DNA from: Planctomycetota bacterium
Lineage (GTDB): Bacteria; Planctomycetota; PUPC01; JACPCR01
Assembly (NCBI GenBank): GCA_030740295.1
Contig: JASLXP010000555.1
Location: forward strand, 1 to 5,199
DNA: 5,199 nucleotides
Direction: 5' to 3'
In this document: positions 1-5,199 of the stretch, piece after piece
How positions within the stretch are numbered: position 1 is the stretch's first letter
How the letters are laid out: every line of letters starts with the position of its first letter
Program-made: the position numbers and the translations under genes
The notes under the pieces: model-generated
What the model was told of the DNA's origin: nothing
Database searches by the model: none
What the model saw: only the letters and a program-made list of their open reading frames with translations

Positions 1-3000
1 CACCGGCAACGATCCCGTCAAAGGAAAGGATCGCGACGTCTGGCTCGATCGTTTCTTCGAGAACCCCATGTTGCCGAAGTTGTTGGCCGATGCCGGTTAC
101 AACACCATGCATACCGGAAAATATTGGATGCGGCAACCTGCCGCCGCCGGCTTTACCCACGACAACGGAGAAACGGGCCGGCACGGCGGAAAATCCCTCG
201 ACATCGGCCGCAAGACCATGAAGCCCATCTACGAATTCATGGATCAATCGATCGAGAGCAAGAAGCCCTTCTTCGTCTGGTACGCGCCGTTTCTTCCGCA
301 CACGCCCCACAGACCACCGAAGCGTCTTCTGGACAAATACGCCGACGTTCAACCGAAAAGAAAAGCCAATTACTACGCCATGGTGGAATGGCTCGACGAA
401 ACCTGCGGCGACCTGATGAAAAACCTGAAGGACAAGGGTGTCGACGACAACACCCTGGTGCTCTACCTGGCCGACAATGGCTGGAATGAATTCGGCAAGG
501 CCTCCCCTTACGAGAACGGGATCCGGACGCCGATCATCGCCCGCTGGCCCGCCAGGATCAAGGCGCACAAGGAGGAGGTGAAACTGGCCAGCAACATCGA
601 CCTGGTTCCGACCATTCTCACCGCCTGCGGAGTCGACGTCCCTGCGGGGATGCCCGGGATCAATCTGCTCGACGACAAGGCCGTTTCCGACCGAACAGCC
701 ATCTTCTTCAACAACTTCTCCCACAACATGATTTCGGCTCACGAGCCCGGCAAAAGTTTGTGGACCCGCTCCGTCATCCAGGGAAAATGGAAGCTCATCA
801 CCTACCAGGATCCCCTGCCGAAGGAGAGGCCAAACGCGGGCGGTCACAACCGTAAGTACCCCGATCAGAACCAGGAGTTGTTCGATCTGCTGGCCGATCC
901 CCACGAAACCAAGGATCTATCCAAAGAGCATGCGGCCCGGGTGGCCGAGCTCCAGGCCAGGATGGATGACTGGTGGGATCCAAACGGCGCCGGCCCCGCG
1001 TTCGCGGAGGAGGGCTTCGAATCCCTTTTCAACGGCAAGGACCTGAGCGGCTGGGACGGACGCAAGGGTCTGTGGACCGTGGAGGACGGGGCGATCGTCG
1101 GCTCGACCCAAGTGAGGCTGGAGCGCAACACCTTCCTGATCTGGAAGGGCGGAGACGTGGGCGACTTCGTCCTGAAGCTCAAGATGAAGTTCGCCGGGGG
1201 GAACTCGGGCATCCAATACCGCGCCAAGGTGGACGACGCCGCCAAGCACTACGTCTCGGGCAATCAGTGCGACATCCATCCCAGGGCCGAGAACTACGGG
1301 ATGCTCTACAGCGAGAAGACCAGCCTGGGCATCATCGCCAAGGGCGGCCAGAAGGTGGAGGTGTCCAAGGACGGCAAGAAGACGGTGGTCGGCGAGACCG
1401 AGGGGCCGACGAAGGCCGACACCGCTGCGTGGAACGAGATCGAGATTCACGCCGAGGGCAACCGCGTGATCCACAAGGTGAACGGCAAGGTGACGGTCGA
1501 CGTCACCAGCCTCCACGAGACGAACACGCGCAAGGGCGTGCTGGCGATTCAGCTGCATGTGAGTAACAAGCCGATGAAGGTCTGGGTGAAGGACGTCCGG
1601 CTCAAGAAGCTGGGGGCGGCTGCGTCCGCGGGAGCCAAGCCCAAGGTCCTCACCGTCCCCCCCGACAATATTCGCGTTCCCGAGGGCTTCAAGGTTGAGC
1701 TGGTCTACACCGTGCCCCGCGAGACGCAAGGCTCCTGGGCGTCGATGTGCTCGAGCCCGGACGGCTCGCTGTTCGTCTCCGACGAGAAAGAAAAAGGTCT
1801 GTACCGCGTGTGGCCCTCGAAGATCGGGGAGGGCCAGAAGGGCACCCGGGTCTCGAAGGTGCCGGCGGACATCAGCAACGCTCTGGGAATGTGCGTGGCC
1901 TTCGAGTCGCTCTACGTGATGCGCATGGGAGCCGGCAACGGCTTGTGGCGGGTCGCCGACTCCGACGGTGACGGACGCTACGACAAGCCCGAGCAGCTCT
2001 TCGAGCTGGTCGGCGCCGGCGGGCACGGCCCGCACGCGGTGCTCCCCGACCTCGACGGCAAGCACCTGCTGATCTGTGGCGGCAACGGCGTGGGCGTGCC
2101 GCCGGGCATCACGCACCACCGGGTTCCGCCGAACTGGGCCGAAGACCTGCTCTTGCCGCGTCAGCCCGATGGCAGGGGGCACGCGCGCGGGCGGCTGGCG
2201 CCCGGCGGCTGGGTGGCGCGGATCTCGCCTGATGCCAAGACCCGCAGCCTGATCTCCATCGGCTACCGCAACGAGTACGACATCGCTCAGAACCGCGCCG
2301 GTGACATCTTCACCTTCGACGCGGACATGGAGTTTGACTTCGGCCTGCCCTGGTATCGGCCCACGCGGATCAACTTTTCGGCCAGCGGCGCCGACCACGG
2401 CTGGCGTCACGGCTCGGGTAAGTGGCCGGCGTATTACCCCGACAGCGTCCCGGCAGTGGTTGACATTGGCCCGGCTTCGCCCACCGGCGTGATCTTTGGG
2501 TACAATGCCAAGTTCCCCACGAAGTACCGGGACGCTTTTCTGGTTCTGGATTGGACCTACGGCACGATCTGGGCAGCACACCTGAGCCCGAAGGGTGCTG
2601 GGTACTCTGCGAAGATCGAGCAGTTCGCCGCGGCCGACGCGCTGCCGGTCACCGACACCGCGATCGGGACCGACGGGGCGATGTATTTTGTCATTGGCGG
2701 CCGGCAGATCCAGTCGGCGCTGTACAGAATCGCCTATGTGGGCGATGAGCCGACCGACTCGCCCGTCCCGGAGGTGGTCCTCAGCGACCTGCACAAGCTG
2801 CGCCGTTCGCTCGAGGTTTTCCATGGGGTGAAGCACGGGGAGGCGGTTAAAACGGCCTGGCAGTACCTGGACCACGAAGACCGTTGGATTCGGCACGCGG
2901 CTCGGATTGCTGTGGAGTCGCAGCCCGTCGACGCCTGGCGGAGCCGGGCCCTGTCGCCCGCGAATGATCGGATGCGGATCCACGCGGCGGTGGCGCTGGC

Positions 3001-4198
3001 GAGGCAGGGCGTGCCGTCGGACCGAGAGGGGTTGATCGCCAGCCTTGCTTCAATCGACGTCGCAAAGCTGCCCGACGAGCAAAATCTCGAGTACCTGCGC
3101 GCCGTGTCGCTGGTCTACGCCCGCCTCTCGGTGGACGCCGAGGGCAAGGGGCCGGGCCCCGAGAACGGCGCGTCGGGGCGTCCCACCGCCGTCGAGCGAA
3201 AGATGCTGCTGGCCCGGATCGATCCGCTGTTCCCTTCGACCGATCGCCTGGTGAACCGCGAACTGGCCCGCGTGCTGGTCTACCTTGAGGCCCCGAAGCT
3301 GGTGGGCCGAGTTCTGGACCACATCGCCAAGCTCCCCAAGCAGCCGCTGCCGGACTGGGCCACCACGCTCAGCCGCAACAGCCAGTACGGGGGCCGCGCC
3401 TCGTCGATGCTCGCCGATATGCCGCCGACCGAGGGCATGCACTTCGCGTTTGTCCTGCGGAACCTCAAGACCGGCTGGACGCTCAAGCAGCGCGAGATGT
3501 ACTTCGCGTATCTGATCGAGGCCTCCAAGAAGCCCGGCGGCGCCAGCTACGCCGACTATCTCTTGAACATCCGCGAGGAAGCCCTGGCCAACTGCACGCC
3601 GGCGGAGAAGATCGCGCTGACCAGCCTCTCCAGCATCGACTTGAATCGGAAGCCCGAATTCAAGATCACCCCGCCCAAGGGCCCGGGCCAGGCCTGGACG
3701 GTGAAGTCAGCGGTGGCCGCGGTGAACAAAGTCAAGCTCCGCAAGCGGAACTTCAAGAACGGGCAGAACCTGTTCTTCGCGACCGCTTGCGCTGCCTGCC
3801 ACCGCCTTGGCGGTTTTGGCGGGGCGATCGGGCCGGGCCTGACCAGCGCCGGGGGCAAGCTGGACCTCAAGAACCTGCTCGAGGCGATCATCGATCCGTC
3901 CAAGGCAATTTCCGATCAGTTCGGCTCGTCGATGGTGGCCCGCAAGACCGACCCGACGCTGATGGGCCTGGTGGTGGACAACGATCCGAACAACCTTGCC
4001 GGCACCCTGCTGGTGTTCACGCACGATCCTAAGGCCAAGCCCGTGAAGGTGGCCAAGGCGGACGTGAAGTCGGTGACCGCCTCGCCAGTCTCGCAGATGC
4101 CCCCCGGGCTGATCAACACGCTCAACGAGAAGGAGCTGGCCGACCTGGTGGCTTACCTGCTCTCGGGCGGGAACGAGAGGCACCGGGTGTACAAGTGA
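1..4198 (+). CDS. Multidomain sulfatase / PF06439 / PVC propeller / c-heme protein, 5'-truncated
   Basis: The frame is open from base 2 and runs to TGA at 4196-4198. The 22 codons before the first ATG (base 68) read on smoothly from TGNDPVKGKD into sulfatase sequence, so ATG 68 is internal and the true start lies left of the window. Residue numbers in all entries count from that ATG (1376 residues to the stop). Domain order: sulfatase to about 301, PF06439 (ex-DUF1080) about 314-515, Ala/Lys linker 516-530, beta-propeller about 533-893, HEAT-like helices about 905-1215, c-heme domain about 1228-1376. Heme attachment at CxxCH and the domain families imply export across the inner membrane; the signal peptide would be outside the window. 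Sulfatases are usually free-standing, and PF06439-propeller-heme proteins are usually separate genes, so this fusion is unusual. Identity of each domain is fairly sure. Whether the full-length fusion is a natural protein is not. Confidence 0.9.
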   Translation, partial: TGNDPVKGKDRDVWLDRFFENPMLPKLLADAGYNTMHTGKYWMRQPAAAGFTHDNGETGRHGGKSLDIGRKTMKPIYEFMDQSIESKKPFFVWYAPFLPHTPHRPPKRLLDKYADVQPKRKANYYAMVEWLDETCGDLMKNLKDKGVDDNTLVLYLADNGWNEFGKASPYENGIRTPIIARWPARIKAHKEEVKLASNIDLVPTILTACGVDVPAGMPGINLLDDKAVSDRTAIFFNNFSHNMISAHEPGKSLWTRSVIQGKWKLITYQDPLPKERPNAGGHNRKYPDQNQELFDLLADPHETKDLSKEHAARVAELQARMDDWWDPNGAGPAFAEEGFESLFNGKDLSGWDGRKGLWTVEDGAIVGSTQVRLERNTFLIWKGGDVGDFVLKLKMKFAGGNSGIQYRAKVDDAAKHYVSGNQCDIHPRAENYGMLYSEKTSLGIIAKGGQKVEVSKDGKKTVVGETEGPTKADTAAWNEIEIHAEGNRVIHKVNGKVTVDVTSLHETNTRKGVLAIQLHVSNKPMKVWVKDVRLKKLGAAASAGAKPKVLTVPPDNIRVPEGFKVELVYTVPRETQGSWASMCSSPDGSLFVSDEKEKGLYRVWPSKIGEGQKGTRVSKVPADISNALGMCVAFESLYVMRMGAGNGLWRVADSDGDGRYDKPEQLFELVGAGGHGPHAVLPDLDGKHLLICGGNGVGVPPGITHHRVPPNWAEDLLLPRQPDGRGHARGRLAPGGWVARISPDAKTRSLISIGYRNEYDIAQNRAGDIFTFDADMEFDFGLPWYRPTRINFSASGADHGWRHGSGKWPAYYPDSVPAVVDIGPASPTGVIFGYNAKFPTKYRDAFLVLDWTYGTIWAAHLSPKGAGYSAKIEQFAAADALPVTDTAIGTDGAMYFVIGGRQIQSALYRIAYVGDEPTDSPVPEVVLSDLHKLRRSLEVFHGVKHGEAVKTAWQYLDHEDRWIRHAARIAVESQPVDAWRSRALSPANDRMRIHAAVALARQGVPSDREGLIASLASIDVAKLPDEQNLEYLRAVSLVYARLSVDAEGKGPGPENGASGRPTAVERKMLLARIDPLFPSTDRLVNRELARVLVYLEAPKLVGRVLDHIAKLPKQPLPDWATTLSRNSQYGGRASSMLADMPPTEGMHFAFVLRNLKTGWTLKQREMYFAYLIEASKKPGGASYADYLLNIREEALANCTPAEKIALTSLSSIDLNRKPEFKITPPKGPGQAWTVKSAVAAVNKVKLRKRNFKNGQNLFFATACAACHRLGGFGGAIGPGLTSAGGKLDLKNLLEAIIDPSKAISDQFGSSMVARKTDPTLMGLVVDNDPNNLAGTLLVFTHDPKAKPVKVAKADVKSVTASPVSQMPPGLINTLNEKELADLVAYLLSGGNERHRVYK
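2..970 (+). other. Domain: type I sulfatase, C-terminal part (formylglycine half missing)
   Basis: This part matches the alkaline phosphatase/sulfatase superfamily, which hydrolyses sulfate esters. Visible landmarks are TGK (K18, the position of the family's GKWH lysine), the APxxPHTPH active-site stretch with H78 and H81 (residues 73-81), the metal-binding ADNG with D136 and N137, K144 followed by YENGIRTP (usual form YEGGIRVP), DLVPTIL (178-184), and the C-terminal strand ELFDLLADPHETKDL (270-284) leading into a helix ending near W303. The N-terminal region of roughly 100 residues that carries the CxPSR/CxxxR formylglycine site and the first metal-ligand aspartates is outside the window, so activity and Cys- or Ser-type maturation cannot be judged. 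Substrate is unknown; sulfated polysaccharides are typical for PVC sulfatases. Confidence 0.9.
1007..1612 (+). other. Domain: PF06439 (ex-DUF1080), 3-keto-disaccharide hydrolase-like
   Basis: Residues 314-515 open with the family hallmark FESLFNGKDLSGW (317-329), followed by LWTVEDGAIVG (335-345), NTFLIWKGG, a lectin-like strand FVLKLKMKF and GGNSGIQYR (377-385). They close with NGKVTVDVTSL (472-482), GVLAIQLH (490-497) and VWVKDVRLKKL (505-515). The fold is a concanavalin-like jelly roll. Pfam names the family for hydrolysis of 3-keto-glycosides, but most members are uncharacterised, so activity here is inference from family name. The domain is complete. It begins immediately after a PAFA/EEGF stretch that resembles the end of a signal peptide, as expected if this was once the N-terminus of a separate exported protein. 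Confidence 0.9.
1664..2746 (+). other. Domain: PVC-type beta-propeller 'membrane-bound dehydrogenase' domain
   Basis: Residues 533-893 follow the pattern of the large PVC propeller family annotated as putative membrane-bound dehydrogenase, related in fold to PQQ-dependent glucose/sorbosone dehydrogenases. Recognisable parts are IRVPEGFKVELVY (535-547), a calcium-loop-like DSDGDGRYD (631-639), GGHGPHAV (651-658), PNWAEDLLLPRQPDGRGH (688-705), APGGWVARI (711-719), YRNEYDIA (733-740), DADMEFDFGLPWYRPTR (751-767), HGWRHGSGKWPAYYPDS (777-793), SPTGVIFGY (804-812), DWTYGTIWA (828-836) and DGAMYFVIGGR (869-879). The blades look intact with no frameshift. A redox role coupled to the C-terminal heme is an inference. 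PQQ binding is not demonstrable from these motifs. Confidence 0.85.
2780..3712 (+). other. Domain: helical HEAT-like linker region
   Basis: Residues 905-1215 are rich in amphipathic helices. The first part resembles HEAT-type repeats, for example WQYLDHEDRWIRHAARIAVE (931-950) and DRMRIHAAVALARQG (967-981), where D-x-W/M-x-R-x-A-A patterns recur. This type of segment commonly joins propeller and heme domains in PVC proteins and is thought to act as a spacer or docking surface. I see no catalytic motif. It ends in a Pro/Lys-rich turn (TPPKGPGQAW, 1201-1210) before the cytochrome fold. Confidence 0.6.
3749..4195 (+). other. Domain: C-terminal c-type heme domain (Pirellula/Verrucomicrobium type)
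   Basis: Residues 1228-1376 contain the covalent heme site CAACH (C1241, C1244, H1245) in the family context NGQNLFFATACAACHRLGG. After it come IGPGLTSAGG (1254-1263), the family signature LLEAIIDPSKAISDQF (1270-1285) and the closing helix MPPGLINTLNEKELADLVAY (1344-1363). H1245 is the proximal ligand; M1344 of MPPGL is the likely distal ligand by position in the family (inference). One heme is expected, attached in the periplasm. Neighbouring bases 4203-4424 encode a second, divergent copy of this domain's last part. Confidence 0.92.
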
Positions 4199-4202
4199 GC
4201 GT

Positions 4203-4424
4203 GCGAGGGGGTCTGGTGGCCCTGACATCACCATCAGCACCGACCTCTCCGACCCGAACCAGCGCATCAGAGGGGACCGCAAGCAAGTCAAGAGCATCGA
4301 GCTCTCCAAGGTCTCCCCCATGCCACCCATGCTTCTTATGATGTTGAAAGAGGATGAGATCCTCGACCTGGTCGCCTACGTCTTGAGCGGCGGCGACAAG
4401 AGCAACGAGATGTTCAAGAAATAG
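4203..4424 (+). pseudogene. Orphan 3' remnant of a second PVC heme-domain gene
   Basis: In a different frame from the large gene, and beginning right after its stop, the sequence reads about 73 codons ending at TAG 4422-4424. It includes DITISTDLSDPNQRI, then KSIELSKVSPMPPMLL (4290-4337) and EDEILDLVAYVLSGGD (4350-4397). The large gene ends in the equivalent MPPGLINTLNEKELADLVAYLLSGG, so this is the tail of a related heme-domain protein. It has no start codon with a ribosome site, no CxxCH and no upstream domain. In the +1-shifted frame at 4207-4224 the residues GGLVAL also look like family sequence, which would mean one further indel near 4222-4226 (uncertain). The simplest reading is a tandem paralogue lost by recombination, leaving its 3' end. 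It is not expected to be expressed as a protein. Confidence 0.75.
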
Positions 4425-4567
4425 GAAAGGGCTCAATCGAACCCAACGAACATCAAATCCCCCGTTTTCAGGGGAAATACAGCTCTTCACACAGATTACA
4501 CAGTTGTCTCCACGACTAATTCTCTGATATTTATCATAAATAAAACTCAACCAAGCCTTTAGAATTC
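4425..4567. other. AT-rich intergenic stretch upstream of the NYN gene
   Basis: No gene is visible here. A 5-bp stem, TCCCC at 4458-4462 with GGGGA at 4471-4475, is not followed by a T run and is a poor terminator. A near-repeat occurs as CACACAGATTACACAG (about 4488-4503). The final 60 bases are AT-rich and include the perfect inverted repeat TGATA-TT-TATCA (4525-4536), which overlaps the -10-like TATCAT at 4532-4537. No well-spaced -35 box goes with it, so a promoter is only plausible. There is no good Shine-Dalgarno sequence before ATG 4568. Confidence 0.4.
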
Positions 4568-5044
4568 ATGGAAAAAGTTGCCATTTTTGTGGATGTCCAA
4601 AATATTTACTACACCACAAAACAGATTCACAAGTGTCACTTCGACTATAATGTATTTTGGGCTAAGGCAACTTCAAACAGGAAAGTGGTGAAGGCGATCG
4701 CCTATGCGATTGATAGGGGTGATGAAAAACAGAAATAATTCCAAAACATACTTAAAGGAATTGGGTTCGAATTAAAACTAAAGCCATTCATTCAAAGAAG
4801 TGATGGTTCCGCGAAGGGGGATTGGGATGTTGGCATAGCACTTGATGTTATGGAGCACGCAAAAAATACGGACGTTGTTGTGATTGCTTCTGGGGATGGA
4901 GATTTTGATTTGTTGGTGAGTAAAATAAGAAAAGATTTTGGTGTTTCGGTGGAAGTGTATGGGGTCGCCCAACTAACCGCCAGATCGCTAATTAATTCGG
5001 CGTCGGAGTTTATGCCGATTGAAGACGACTTGCTGTTACAGTAA
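4568..5044 (+). pseudogene. NYN-domain (LabA/DUF88-like) protein interrupted by a nonsense codon
   Basis: The frame from ATG 4568 to TAA 5042-5044 spans 158 codons and encodes an almost complete NYN domain, a PIN-like fold of putative Mg-dependent RNases. Family landmarks are the N-terminal strand VAIFVDVQNIYY (4-15) with D9 and N12, YAIDRGDE, KLKPFIQRSDGSAKGDWD with D85 and D87, and the central strand VVIASGDGDFDLL (104-116) with D110, D112 and D114. The end YGVAQLTARSLINSASEF is also typical. All acidic active-site positions remain. Codon 57 (4736-4738) is TAA between DRGDEKQK and FQNILKGIGFE, a position where the family runs straight through. A single change from CAA, GAA or AAA explains it, with no frameshift. 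Either the gene died recently, or the base is an error, or the stop is read through. Its AT-rich codons differ strongly from the large gene. Cellular role is unknown. Confidence 0.8.
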
Positions 5045-5068
5045 AATGCAACAGAAAGAACCGCAACC

Positions 5069-5087
5069 AAACCCAGTAAAAGGGTTT
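5069..5087 (+). terminator. Short hairpin downstream of the NYN gene, possible terminator
   Basis: AAACCC (5069-5074) pairs with GGGTTT (5082-5087) across a 7-nt loop, 24 bases after the NYN stop codon, and is followed by AATTAA rather than a run of T. The stem is short, so termination is only a possibility. Confidence 0.3.
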
Positions 5088-5109
5088 AATTAACGGTGGA
5101 TGGAACGGG

Positions 5110-5132
5110 ATCAGCCAACAACGATGGCTGAT
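5110..5132. terminator. 8-bp perfect hairpin between convergent genes, possible bidirectional terminator
   Basis: ATCAGCCA (5110-5117) pairs perfectly with TGGCTGAT (5125-5132) around a 7-nt loop. It starts 5 bases past the stop of the leftward cold-shock gene and lies between two converging genes, which is where a shared terminator is expected. Rightward, the stem is followed by TT only; leftward there is no T tract, so strong intrinsic termination is not certain. Confidence 0.45.
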
Positions 5133-5137
5133 TTAAG

Positions 5138-5199
5138 CTAAACAACCTTAACGCTGGAAGCTTGTGGCCCTTTTTGCCCTTCAGTTGCTTCATACTCAA
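5138..5199 (-). CDS. Cold-shock protein (CSD/OB fold), C-terminal 20 residues only
   Basis: Read on the minus strand from the right edge, the frame gives EYEATEGQKGPQASSVKVV and stops at TAG (5138-5140). This is the characteristic last strand of CspA-type cold-shock proteins: a V/E-x-Y/F-E start, the EGQKGPQA turn and a final VxVV strand. These are roughly 65-70-residue single-domain proteins that bind single-stranded RNA and DNA as RNA chaperones. The RNP1/RNP2 motifs and the start lie outside the window, so which Csp paralogue it is cannot be said. It converges on the NYN gene with a 93-base gap holding two hairpins. Confidence 0.85.
   Translation of the reverse strand, partial: EYEATEGQKGPQASSVKVV

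Noticed and set aside
68..70. ATG 68 as the start of the large gene
   Set aside because: The same frame is open to the window edge, and the 22 codons before it fit sulfatase sequence (TGNDP stretch), so the ATG is internal.
917..2983. 688-codon open frame on the minus strand opposite the propeller gene
   Set aside because: It mirrors the codon periodicity of a GC-rich forward gene whose translation matches known domains throughout. Its own translation is low-complexity and matches nothing I recognise.
3707..4330. 207-codon minus-strand frame over the heme domain and remnant
   Set aside because: It is antisense to the CAACH heme domain and crosses the gene end; this is a shadow of forward codon bias.
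4201..4340. Short ORF from GTG 4201
   Set aside because: Family-like residues appear only briefly (GGLVAL). The rest of that frame is meaningless and stops early, while the recognisable heme-domain tail is in another frame.
4458..4475. TCCCC/GGGGA stem as a terminator of the large gene
   Set aside because: The stem has five pairs, an 8-nt loop and no T tract, and lies beyond the remnant; too weak to annotate.
4488..4503. CACACAGATTACACAG as a repeat array
   Set aside because: Only one partial internal repetition is present, with no spacing or further units, so no CRISPR or tandem array can be claimed.
4850..5044. Separate small gene starting at ATG 4850
   Set aside because: It is the C-terminal part of the NYN domain in the same frame, without D9, N12 or D85/D87 and without a ribosome site. 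It is better explained as the part after the nonsense codon.

Overview
The window most likely comes from a member of the PVC group (Planctomycetota or Verrucomicrobiota), probably environmental. The large forward gene combines families that are expanded there: a type I sulfatase, the PF06439 domain (formerly DUF1080), a PVC-type beta-propeller 'membrane-bound dehydrogenase' domain, and the Pirellula/Verrucomicrobium-type c-heme domain. I recognised these from sequence patterns and ran no search.

Layout. Bases 1-4198 (+) hold one uninterrupted reading frame, open at the left edge. It encodes at least 1398 residues: sulfatase C-terminal half, PF06439 domain, propeller, alpha-helical HEAT-like region, then a c-type heme domain with CAACH. 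Bases 4203-4424 (+) hold an orphan second copy of the C-terminal tail of the same heme-domain family, in another frame and without a start: a gene remnant. Bases 4425-4567 are non-coding and the composition becomes AT-rich. Bases 4568-5044 (+) encode a NYN/LabA-like (DUF88) protein interrupted by one in-frame TAA at 4736-4738. Bases 5138-5199 (-) are the last 20 codons of a cold-shock protein that enters from the right. The convergent gap 5045-5137 holds two hairpins.

How it fits together. If the big frame is real, a single exported polypeptide would carry a desulfating enzyme, a domain assigned to 3-keto-glycoside hydrolysis, a propeller resembling sugar dehydrogenases, and a heme that could accept electrons. 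That suits stepwise breakdown of sulfated glycans. However, lysine codon choice changes sharply at the sulfatase/PF06439 boundary, and the residues at the join look like a signal-peptide cleavage site. The protein may therefore be a recent fusion of two adjacent genes, or an assembly join. The AT-rich right end looks different again (NYN and cold-shock genes), so the window may contain a horizontal-transfer boundary or a chimeric contig join near 4425-4560. There are no RNA genes, CRISPR arrays or recognisable insertion sequences.
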